A stretch of DNA of 64,000 nt, taken from Protonemura montana. Lineage: Eukaryota > Arthropoda > Insecta > Plecoptera > Nemouridae. This document shows, piece by piece, positions 1 to 9,466 of the stretch. A program made the position numbers and the translations under genes. The notes below the pieces were generated by a model, which was not told where the DNA came from, ran no database searches, and worked only from the letters and a program-made list of their open reading frames with translations. The first letter of the stretch is position 1. Each line of letters starts with the position of its first letter. The stretch lies in NCBI GenBank assembly GCA_947568835.1, contig OX387605.1, positions 8,250,418 through 8,314,417 on the forward strand, read 5' to 3'.

Positions 1-977
1 AAGCACCTGTGAAATTGCCTGATTATCGCACTTTCACTCGCCACCTTTTATGTAGCTTTCGGGGATGCTAGTCGTGTTCTGTCAATAATTCATAGCGGCA
101 ACCCACCGAACGAACAGATCGGCCGCTGTCACTCTTTGACGGCGATATTGTTCCGAGCAAGAGTGGTTTCCCTGGCCTCGAGGCCCCACGGCAAGGTCCC
201 AGGCACTCAGCGCGTACCGACCAGACAATAAGCATTCGCGAATAGGTTGCAGTCAATAGAGCTTGTTTCAACATTTCAAACGTCACTTTTCTGCATCCTT
301 GGCGAAGAAATCTGCATTTTTATTATATACTTGCTGCATGGCACGTCAATACAAGGGTATTCTTTGTAAAAAAAAAGCTCGTTCAAAAAAATTAAAATTT
401 CCGTTTGACTGATCCCTTGCATGAAATGTTCCCTTCAATTACTGTGAGTGCTTGCTGTGATTTTTTGCGGATATCTTCATGTGTCACAAAACCAACATAC
501 TTCTACATGAGCTATAACCCAAGTAGATAACGTGTACCTACGCGATATATTCTTTGAAATACTACACCCGTACAAGTGACATACGCTCAGATTTGCCTGG
601 TGATTGGCGTCCCCGCTTCGCGCGATAACTCCTGTCTGACGCTGGGTCCGGCGACCAAAATGCGGCGCATGATTTATGCATGGTTTGCACCCCGCGACAC
701 CCTCCATGGGCGCCGTGTTTTTTGTTCGCGCCCTACTAATTGGCGCATCCCGTCGAGCGCCGGGTGGAGAACAATGGGTCCGGGGGGTCGAAACGAGAGG
801 TAGCCCGTGAATTTCATCAATGGCCCCGTTTTGAAAATGGTGAAACCACCACAAAGCCTGCAAAAGTCGCGAATCGGGTATTGTCCGAGCCGCCAATGCG
901 TTAAGTGCAAATCGGTTTTATTGTTAGATTAAAAAAATTATTTGCCCAACTTTAACAATGTAAAAATTATGTAGCAA

Positions 978-979
<2 letters not shown>
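1..979. other. Non-coding flank, no gene seen
   Basis: No exon with convincing splice sites or start context is visible. A GC-rich patch near 600-900 is open in several frames on both strands, as expected of a CpG-rich patch, with no frame standing out. Confidence 0.5.

Positions 980-1009
<30 letters not shown>
980..1009. repeat. Poly(T) run of 30
   Basis: Thirty consecutive T. On the minus strand this would be a poly(A) tail, so it could mark the 3' end of a retroposed copy whose body lies at higher coordinates (1010 onward). I do not recognise the body, and a simple homopolymer is equally possible. Confidence 0.9.
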
Positions 1010-1012
<3 letters not shown>

Positions 1013-3161
1013 TTTGGAAGAAGTGCCAAAAAGGTGTTAACTTTAATTAGTTACTCCGCCAGTTAAATTTGAAGTAGTGTACAATCATTCAACACTAAAA
1101 GTAATTACTTAGCCCGGAGTAAATTAAATGCTAAAGAATTAAAATTTAAGCACGCAAAGTAACTTTGCTCGCAATGAGGAAAGCTCACGCGATCCAAGTT
1201 TCATATCCCTAAGTGTGTGCAGAATTCAACGGGTACTTGGGTCGTTGTTGTCCTCTAGGTTAGATAAAAATGTTAAGTGAAGACATATATTAACCAGATA
1301 CGTAGGTATGTTAAGTAGATCACCCGAAGCTGCGGGCATTTTAGTGAACTTCAACGAGTCTCTCTCTCTCTCTCGTTTTGATCGAGGAGCCGAGTTTGCT
1401 CTGCGGGTTGCGTCCAGGGGTTATTGTGGATGTGCCAAGTTAGCTCTGCGGGTTGCGTTTAAGAGTTAATGTTATTATACGTGCCATTCAAGCGGCATTT
1501 CTTTTATATCCTTCTCATGATGTTCTTATCGGCAAATTATTAAACGAGCTTATCGCGATCTTCAGCAAAGCGAATTTTCACGGTTTTTTTACAAAACGTT
1601 TTATATTTTGATATAAATATTGGGTTCCACATGGTCTGCACAATATAATAGTGATACTTCAGTGGATCTCCATAAAGATATGAACGCCGCTTGCCGCTCT
1701 AAAGTTGCATTCTACACGCTATTAAATTATTCTAGTTGATAACCCCTCCAGCAGCTCGCGACTGTGTCTTTTAGCACCACCCAGAAATGGCTCAAAGTGA
1801 GTTTAAAAATCCAAAGCCGAATCATAAATAATCGGCCCGTTTCTGCAGCTCTAATGCGCCGTGAAATTGTATGTCTCCAATAACAACCAGCCTTGTTAGT
1901 CCAGGACAAGGAGGCTGGTAACTCGTTATTTTGTTTTGCTGCCTTCAAAGGAGGGGACACTCCCTATGCGTTCTGTACTAAATTTTCGCGACAGGGTTAA
2001 TCACATGTGATGACTACGCGTCTGTAGCGCCACTTGCACAAGTGGCCACCAATCGAACCAAACATGATTAGTGGAGGGCCGTGCTTTTTAATTGAATTCG
2101 GATTGTTTTTTCATTTGTATGTCAGAACTGTCATCGTAAGCAAGTTCCTATTAGTTAAAGAAAATAATTATTTTACAAAACTGAATTTAGACCAGTTCTT
2201 TTATATAAGCACTAGCTTTCAGTTAACTTCATTAGCTGGAAATCGATCACTATAATATAGATGGATCAATTCTGAAAGGTAAAATGACTCGGGGCTGTGC
2301 TGTTCGAGGCTGTACGACTGGCTTTGGTAGTGAAGTTGCATTGTTGCAATTTCTGCCGTGTGTCCTTTGCGGACAGCAAAACAGAAGAACTTGGTCGACA
2401 ATTTTTAGGATTTCGGCTAGACAAAAAAAATAACAAGCTGAATTTTGCAAAAGATCTTCAGGACACCTCCCTGAACATTGGCGCAAAAGTTTGTTGAAAT
2501 CAACCCAGGGAATCATTGTTTTTCACCCTTATTTAGGAGTGGTTTTTAATAAAAGCACGATTATGATCTTGTTTTTAATAGAGATTATAGACCTGACAGT
2601 GAGCGCCAGACTCGATACTTGACCTAGCACTAAACCATACATACGAGTGCTGACAGGGTTGTTTGGATACTTGATTTGGGTGGCGTGGGTGGGCGGGGGG
2701 GGGGGCAGAAATAGTTGATTAAATGTTTAACGTCAGTTGCAGCAGCTGGGCTCATAGGCCGTGAAGATGTTGAATTGATGATGGAATTATTTATGCCAGA
2801 TATATTAACATTTGTACAGTGATATCGCAAAATCAGGGAGATGTGGTTCTTGCACTTCTCGGCCCCCGTGAAACAAATCGCATTGAAAATTTACTGAAAA
2901 ATGTCGTATCCTCCATTAGAACCTCCATGGCGGCAAACACTGAAGAATCAACAACAGCCCTTGCGCACACGGTCAAACAAATTTATAGACTCTGACTCTG
3001 TCAGCTCAAGAAACCCATCGACTCTGCCATACACGGCCCGCTGGAAGAAATTTCTGTACTGGCGCCTTTACAGCCAAAGCCCGTTTTAAATCGCTACGTA
3101 ATACGTCAAACGTCGTGGTTTCGCGATGTGTATAGTTTGAGTTGCATCGGCGTAGAGCAAT
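1010..3161. other. Non-coding spacer
   Basis: AT-rich sequence with a (TC)8 run at 1359-1374 and an 11-G run at 2695-2705. Short open frames occur on both strands but none has good codon composition together with splice or start signals. Confidence 0.5.
1359..1374. repeat. (TC)8 microsatellite
   Basis: Eight perfect TC units. Confidence 0.9.
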
Positions 3162-3206
3162 AAATGCACCAAATGCACCAAATGCACCAAATGTACCAAT
3201 TGCACC
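3162..3206. repeat. 9-bp tandem repeat, five units
   Basis: Five adjoining 9-mers: three exact copies of AAATGCACC followed by AAATGTACC and AATTGCACC. The run is a small minisatellite; the last two units carry single substitutions. Confidence 0.92.
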
Positions 3207-3914
3207 GCTAGGTTAATGGCATTACGATTGCAGCGTGCTTGTGCCTGCAGGATGATTTTGTCGGATTTGCGACAATAATACGACTTGAATGGCGTTGTTG
3301 ATAGAGACTTTACGAGGAGGTTGATTGTTGGAGATGGGGGGATTACAACTTTTATTACCGAGACTATTCTTTGCAGATAAATTCGTAACGAGACTTCGAT
3401 AGAGTCGTTATTGTCGGGGTGCAGAAAGAGAGAAACATTGCATTAGGACAGCATCAGTGCCGAGTGTTCGTACATAGTAAGAAGAGAGTTTTATGTGTTG
3501 AAAGAATCTGATTCCTGATGATAAATATGTTTGATAAAGACCCTAGTTTAGTTTTGACCTAGTAAAGTTTCTTTTCGTCTGTACGAAAAGTTCACACAAT
3601 AAATTCTAAAGGTAGTTTAAGATAGTCAAGATTTTAAGTGTCTTGAAACCTTCTTAGAAGCAATTCAGTGTTGACTGCTCAGTTGAAGTGCAATTGCTGA
3701 TACGAAAAAAAAATCACAAGTCTGGCATTTGAACTGTCTTTGATTTTAAGGGTTCGACAGACCGATTATAATGGAGAACTTACACATTACAGGTTCGAAC
3801 AGTTTAACTCAAGTAAATTAAGTGCAATTAATACACAATTAATATCAGTCAAATAAACGGACAGAAAAGTGTATCAATTTCTATTACAGAAAATATAATT
3901 AGTCCAAAGAATGT
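3207..3914. other. Non-coding spacer
   Basis: No exon, RNA gene or repeat recognised. AT-rich, with stops in all frames. Confidence 0.5.
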
Positions 3915-4020
3915 GTCCAAGAAGTCAATGGATTAGAGCAACACTCGCGATAGGTGGAGATCGGGGTTTGAGTTCCCGTTTGAGCACAGTTTGAGTACAC
4001 ATTTTTGAGACGGTAGTAGT
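3915..4020 (+). mobile_element. tRNA-like SINE head
   Basis: The stretch contains a box-A-like motif (TGGATTAGAGCA, near 3929) and, about 30 bases on, a box-B-like motif (GGGGTTTGAGTTCCCG, near 3963). This is the spacing and sequence of the Pol III internal promoter of tRNAs and tRNA-derived SINEs. It cannot be a functional tRNA because the B box reads GGTTTGAGTTCC and a paired acceptor stem is not evident. A diverged SINE copy is the likely explanation. The element boundaries are estimates, and the downstream body near 3985-4020 is not recognised. Confidence 0.5.
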
Positions 4021-4179
4021 GTTCATAATAATAAAATAGGCAGAACTAATTTTCAAACGAACTCAATTAATTTACCTTGATTGATTTGAACGGCTCGGAG
4101 GCAATTTATTTCCGAGCTAGGGCAAGGGCGTGAATTCAAAGGGCTTCCTTCGATCGCAATTAGGGCAAGTTAATTAACG

Positions 4180-4210
4180 CACGTGTGGCACGTGCCAGTC
4201 GATACACGTG
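4180..4210. promoter_or_regulatory. Three CACGTG boxes in 31 bp
   Basis: CACGTG occurs at 4180-4185, 4189-4194 and 4205-4210. The middle one is the core of a perfect 12-bp palindrome TGGCACGTGCCA (4186-4197). CACGTG is the classic site of bHLH and bHLH-PAS factors such as Myc/Max, USF and CLOCK/CYCLE. No gene start is seen next to it, so a regulatory role is an inference. Confidence 0.35.
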
Positions 4211-4394
4211 ATGTCGCGTTGCTGTCGACGTGGTTATTTAATCGACGGACTCAGCGAGTCTTGCAGCAAGCAACTATCTCTGTGATAATGGATAAGCAGG
4301 ATATAAGTGAAAAAAATTTGATGCCAAACAGAGCGAAAACGTTGTTAATTGAGTGCAGGGAATAGGAAATCGAAGCGATCGACTCATGATGACC

Positions 4395-4821
4395 GATGAT
4401 TTGTAGTGTTTAACGACGCAATGTTTAGACAATGGGCCCTGTTGCTCTGGTCAAGAATAGCATTAGTGAACGAGAGGTCGAAAATGTTGATGATTTTTGA
4501 CCTTACCTTGTCTAGAGGGGAAAAAGGTAAATCTGGCGCACGTAGTCTAGTACTGTCGAAGAGCTCAAAGGGGACTTAACATCGCTTCCGAAAGGTGGTA
4601 CAACTAAAACAAAAGGATTCCTGTAAAATCCATGCTGTCGAGAGGTTGATAAGCTAGACGAATGGAGGTTGTACTAACTTTTATCCCTCCAACCTCGCTG
4701 CCAGTCAGGACTGGTCATGCCAATCCAATATCTGGTCCAGCGCAGTGTTGCTTAACTTTGCTTAACTTTGTCGATCTCAAGAGAACCGGTGTTATACCAA
4801 CACACCAAACCGTTCGATTGA
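4395..4821 (-). mobile_element. 5S-rRNA-like SINE, copy A
   Basis: This copy aligns by eye over its whole length with 8326-8760. Shared blocks include the lower end (GTGTTTAACGACG), the middle (TGTCGAAGAGC; CATGCTGTCGAGAGGTTGAT) and the upper end (GAGAACCGGTGTT, then CCAAACCGTTCG). Read on the minus strand, the upper end resembles the first part of 5S rRNA. Copy A is more diverged: its 5S-like part has lost bases relative to copy B, and it carries an 11-bp duplication (TTGCTTAACTT, 4748-4769). The family assignment is an inference; the pairing of the two copies is directly visible. Confidence 0.65.
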
Positions 4822-6196
4822 CACATCAGCGAGGAAGCATTTGTGTGAGTGATTTTCTCGACGGCATCACCGCTATTGTGTTCTGTGATAATACCATGCA
4901 TCGGTATATGCTCTCGACCCCTTTCCTCCATCCACCCCTTCCCATTGGTTGCAGCTATTCGCGGCACACGAAACCGCAGGTGCAAATCGAGATTCCCACT
5001 GATTAGCCTTCGGGAGAACGTTATTTAACGGTATGGTTGTACTTTCGATTTTGTTTAAATTTGAACGCGGGCTTTGCTGCCCCGCGCTAATGGTTTTGAT
5101 TTAGTGGCACATATTTCTCAGTGTGTGTCTGGCTCGGATAATGACTTCGCGTGGAACAGAATTAGAACTTTACGTAAATAAATAAATAAAGGTGCGGTGT
5201 ATCTAAATAAATTGCACGGTCAGTTAAGCGCCCGTACGCTTTTGACAGGGGGGGAATTGCGGCGAGAAAAGCACAGCACAAAAAGTTGCGCATGTATGAC
5301 ATATTTACTGGAAAATGTACGAAGCAACTCGCTACCACCGTGGAATTTCCATGACATTTTCTCATGTCAGAGCAAGCATACTCGGCGCATAGTCGCGTTT
5401 TTTTTCTGCTCCCTTTAAATTGCTCGTTGCTCATGAACTATCAGATGATGAATAATAAAGCAACGACCCTTTCCACTTTAATCCATTGAGCTTGCCAATA
5501 CTCAAGGCTGTGAGCTTGTACATGCGCGTGTCCTAAAAACGTGACTAGCAATGACGGGCGCTATCGCTCCGTTGCATTTGCCCTACCTGTGGAACTGCCA
5601 GAAGGAGCACTCGCAGATTTACGGCTAGTTTCCAGTCACGTAGAGAGCAAACTTAAGCGCACCCTCCGAGCATGCTTTTCAACGGGGATGGCCCTCGGCG
5701 TTGGTGTACGTATACATGCATGGGTGCTGTAATGTGGATCTATCGAACCTCTTTGCCAGCGCGGAAAAACTGTGTTGTTACTAATGCTCAGAAATTGGGG
5801 TCAGAGAAAATTGCTTACATCGGAAACATGTTGCAGAGATTTATCTAACGCTTATAATATATCGTTGACAGATAATGTCACTATAATCGGTTTCATTTTT
5901 ATCTCGGATCAATATATTTCCGGCGTCATTACTATTATTGCGACCATAAATCATCCGTTCAATGGAACTCGCATATCTGGCTGGCCATTGATTTGTCGTT
6001 GAATGCGGTGTGCACTTTTTAGCGACATTGCCGTCACACTCACGTGCCTTTGAGGTCGTTTTTTTCGATCGAGCATAGAAATGCAGTCCATGAGGTGCAT
6101 TATTCATCGATAAAGCCTTTAAAAGTGCATTTAAATATAACCTGGTTTGTCGATATCACGCAAATAATATGCGATGGACCCATGTAATTGACTTAC
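4822..6196. other. Non-coding spacer
   Basis: No exon with supported boundaries. Open frames here are short and compositionally random. Confidence 0.45.
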
Positions 6197-6315
6197 CTAT
6201 TGATCCGTCGGCTAAGTTTGGCATGCAAACCTCTAAAGTATCTGAAATCACCGGCTCGCTCACGTGTCACGCAAAGTAGCGGCTCTGAAATCACCGCGTT
6301 CGACGGCTCATTCAT
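6197..6315 (-). CDS. Possible first exon, unknown protein
   Basis: On the minus strand an ATG at 6315 opens a frame of 39 codons plus two bases, ending exactly at a near-perfect donor (AATAG|GTAAGT, intron starting at 6196). The predicted N-terminus begins MNEPSNAVISEPLLCVTRER and ends in a basic stretch (HAKLSRRIN). Without splicing the frame ends two codons later. The start context is mediocre (T at -3). No domain is recognised and I found no matching phase-2 acceptor downstream, so this stays a hypothesis based on the donor and the open frame. Confidence 0.27.
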
Positions 6316-8325
6316 CGACGGCGACTAGCGTACCGTGCGAGGTGACGGTAAATTAGATCACTCGAGGATAGATTGTCGCGCTGCTCGATCTGCTCACTGG
6401 TCGGTGTCATTTTATTGTTTGCCAGATAGCTTTGGCTATATATCCCTACAAGGGCCGACAAAACGCGTTAGTAGCCGGAGAAAGCGGCAACAATGGACCA
6501 CGGTCCATACATAGATTTCATGGAGAATTGTACTCTCTGAGACGTTGAAGCTAGTGATTTTGTGATGGCAGCCATTTCGGGAAATCTGCTGGCTAGAACC
6601 TGGCCAAAAAGGTGGAGATTACTCTGTTACGGTCACTGGCGACTGGTAGTTGATTTTTTTAGAACGATTTTGATGAAAATTTATGAAAACAGGGACAAAA
6701 CGTGGGTGGTACCTACTCCCTACAGTACACTGAAAACAATGACCTACATTCAACAATGGCTGGTCCTTGTAGTAGGGTATCTCAGAAGGCTTTCCTGATC
6801 TATCTTCACACGGGCTGTGCAAGTTCTGCGGGCAGAGCGCTTGTTCCGCCAACCTTCCAATAGATAAATGGCTTCCTGTCTCCTTTTTATATCCAAAAAG
6901 TCCCCGCACTCGGTGGCCGACGCTGTCGTCGTCGCCGTCGCCGTCGCCGCCGACTAACCGCTACTCATCCTCGTTTCAAACTACCGGCGATATCCTAAAG
7001 CCCCTAGCTCAAGTCAACACCACGCATTCTCCACGCCCGACTCACGGGCGAATATCCTTTTCTTATTCCACGCCGGCGACAATGTAACGTGCACATAACA
7101 CATATTCCAAATAGAAAAAGGACGATGACAAATTTATTCTAGGGTATACATTATTTACAGATAGAGAAGTGAGGAGAACTCAATTGTGCAAAATGAGTGT
7201 CACAACGTGCTGTGCGATAAACTTGGCACGTTTTTCGTTCAAGTGAATTTTCTACCACGGCCTGTAATTTCCCGTGCGTCGTAAGTCAACAGGGCGATGA
7301 GTAGAGCGCGTGATAAGTAACTCTGTTGCCGCCAGAGGGTGAAGCTGGTGCCCAGTCCGTGGCGAGGGAGCGAATAAAGCTTGCTGTCGCCGCACCATGT
7401 GCCGCAGCCATATTCACCAGCCGCACATCCTGATGTATGGAATATCGCTTGCCGTCTTCACAGAGACCTTTCTCGAGTGGCCTCGAGTGTATATTTCACT
7501 GCGTCAACTTTTTAGGAGCGTTTAGAACAAGAGTCTCTTAACCTGGAAATTCTTCTCCGGGAAAATTGGTCGCGAGCGAATTGAGGCCACGTGAAAATGC
7601 AGTGTGTTGCCCCGTAATTTCGGTCGACTATCTCCGGCTTTACTGTCGTTAAAAAGTCACTTGAAATAATTTGTCACTGTGTGCTGCGTCGAGTAAAAAG
7701 TGCAGTCACAAGCTGAAAGTGTCATAGCGCCTCGACCGCGAAAACAACTTTCCTGTTTTTTTTTTTTATTTTTTTCATTTTATTTTTAAGCCCAACCAGT
7801 GTTGAGCTGGGGCTCGGAGGCATTGCGTAATTGGCTTGGCACCTACTTCACTGACTGTTCACATCCACAATGGGATTATATCGATTACTGACACAGTACC
7901 ACTAATAACTATGTGCACCTACGTCCATCATGAACCTCTTAAAGCATTGACCAAACCAAACCACGGCACACTGAAACTAAATTCATAATAAGGCTAAGTC
8001 ATATCAAGTAGGAAGATTCCTTAACAAGATATAAGAATGCAGACAAACTGTTCGTTGAAGCCCGCGTCATGGAACAGCTCGTGTTTTGAACTGCGTTCCG
8101 AGACAAGAAATGGAGTGTCATCTCGCCTGCTACCCGTCGAGAGCGTCATCAAGCTCCGTGCAGCCTTTGTTGCCACGCAAACAAAAGAATCGCAGACGTG
8201 TAATTGATACGGTGCTCGTTAATTACTGCCCTCTCCCCCTGACAGCCAGCATCCCGCAGCGCTGCATGATTGGCCACCTTGGCATTCGTCATTCCGGGAA
8301 CTGGTTTGGTCTAAAGTTCTGGGAT
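6316..8325. other. Non-coding spacer with CpG-rich part
   Basis: Contains a (GTC/GCC)n microsatellite at 6925-6953 and a moderately CpG-rich part near 7250-7700 that could be promoter-like. A T-rich tract lies near 7755-7790. No exon supported. Confidence 0.4.
6925..6953. repeat. GTC/GCC trinucleotide repeat
   Basis: Imperfect run of GTC and GCC triplets in a GC-rich patch. It is open in several frames but has no exon boundaries. Confidence 0.85.
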
Positions 8326-8760
8326 CGATTGATTGATTTGTGGTGTTTAACGACGAACTGTTTTGACATCTGACCATGCGGCACTGGTCTAATGGCGTCG
8401 GTGAATGAGTGGATGATAATGAGAATGATGATTAGCCTAGCCTAGAAGGGAGGAGGGGAAACTCGGCGCGGCACTTAGCCTACTCTTGTCGAAGAGCACC
8501 AAGGTGACCACCGGCTTAACGAAGGCCGAAGGACGGTACAACTCAAACAGCAGAATTCCTCCACAAAGCCATGCTGTCGAGAGGTTGATAAGCAAGGCGA
8601 ATGAAGTTGCTATACTAACTTTCATCCCTCTACCCTCTTTCCTGAACAGAACTGGTCATGTGTATGACGGTCACCCTTCCAATATCTGACTCAGCGCAGT
8701 GTTGCTTAACTTCGGTGATCTCACGAGAACCGGTGTTTCCAACACGCCAAACCGTTCGGT
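8326..8760 (-). mobile_element. 5S-rRNA-like SINE, copy B
   Basis: This is the better preserved of two related copies. Read on the minus strand, its first ~105 bases (8760 down to about 8655) resemble 5S rRNA: GAGATCACCGAAGTTAAGCA corresponds to the conserved 5S segment around GATC-CCGAAATTAAGCAG, and TTGGAAGGGTGACCGTC corresponds to the box C region TTGGATGGGTGACCGCC. A family-specific body follows (CTCTTCGACAAGAGTAGGCT and neighbours). The 3' end is AT-rich, with CAAATCAATCAATC, a short tandem tail typical of SINEs. 5S-derived SINEs form the SINE3 class. The comparison with 5S is from memory of conserved sequence, not a computed alignment. Confidence 0.7.
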
Positions 8761-9221
8761 TTTGGATTCGAGGCTCGGAGAGGCCACAGTTTGGAGGGAG
8801 CTGATACCGAGAATTATCGCACAGTCGACCGTAAAAGTATTTGAAATCAATTTTAACGAACACGAACAACTGATATTTGCTCCAGTGATTCAGTAAGTAT
8901 AATTTGAAGTGCCAATCAACCGACTTAAAAAATTCAGGGAAAAAAGTTAGCTGCTAGAATTAACAGAAAAGTATCCGGGCCCTGTACATTGTGACAGTAA
9001 TAGAAAGGCGTGATGGTTGAACACGCACGACTACGGCTGCTTCACAAATGTCCCATTCGCAACGTTGCTAAATGACCGAGTACATGGATTGGTTGTGAAT
9101 TTGAAAAAGAAATGAAACCAAACTGTTTCGAAAAAAAAACTAGATAACCCTTAAAATTTCCTGAAAAGAAAATTCCATTTGAATGTATACGCTTAAAAAC
9201 AGTTTTATATTCTTCTGCAAG
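8761..9221. other. Non-coding spacer
   Basis: Flank of SINE copy B. A GTAAGT occurs at 8892 after a short open frame, but I see no acceptor or start to support an exon. Confidence 0.4.
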
Positions 9222-9466
9222 CCTCGCCGCCGACTCTCAACGATTCAAGCATGTCGGCAAGCTCACAGCAGGAACTAACTGCCGCTGTGAACATCAACAC
9301 TGGAGCATTGCCCCAGCACACGCATGGCGCTGCTTGCACCTCCCACACCGGCACAGCACAGGCCCGAGATATCGTCCCCTGTCCTTTCTGCCGAGTTGGA
9401 CTCGAGCACGCATCATATGCACTACGTCTGCCCCCCACGATCAGCGTAATCCGACGCCAGGATTAA
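9222..9466 (+). CDS. Coding-like segment, unknown protein
   Basis: An open frame with strongly coding-like third positions: asparagine is AAC each time, isoleucine is ATC, and glutamine is CAG. It follows a fair acceptor (TTCTTCTGCAAG, exon from 9222, two bases completing a codon) and ends at TAA 9464-9466. It contains an ATG at 9251 (MSASSQQELTAAV...). A CPFC motif sits near residue 44 from that ATG, followed by a single histidine, so a zinc-binding site is possible but incomplete. It could be the terminal exon of a host gene or a relic of the N-terminal region of a retroelement. No family recognised. Confidence 0.33.
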
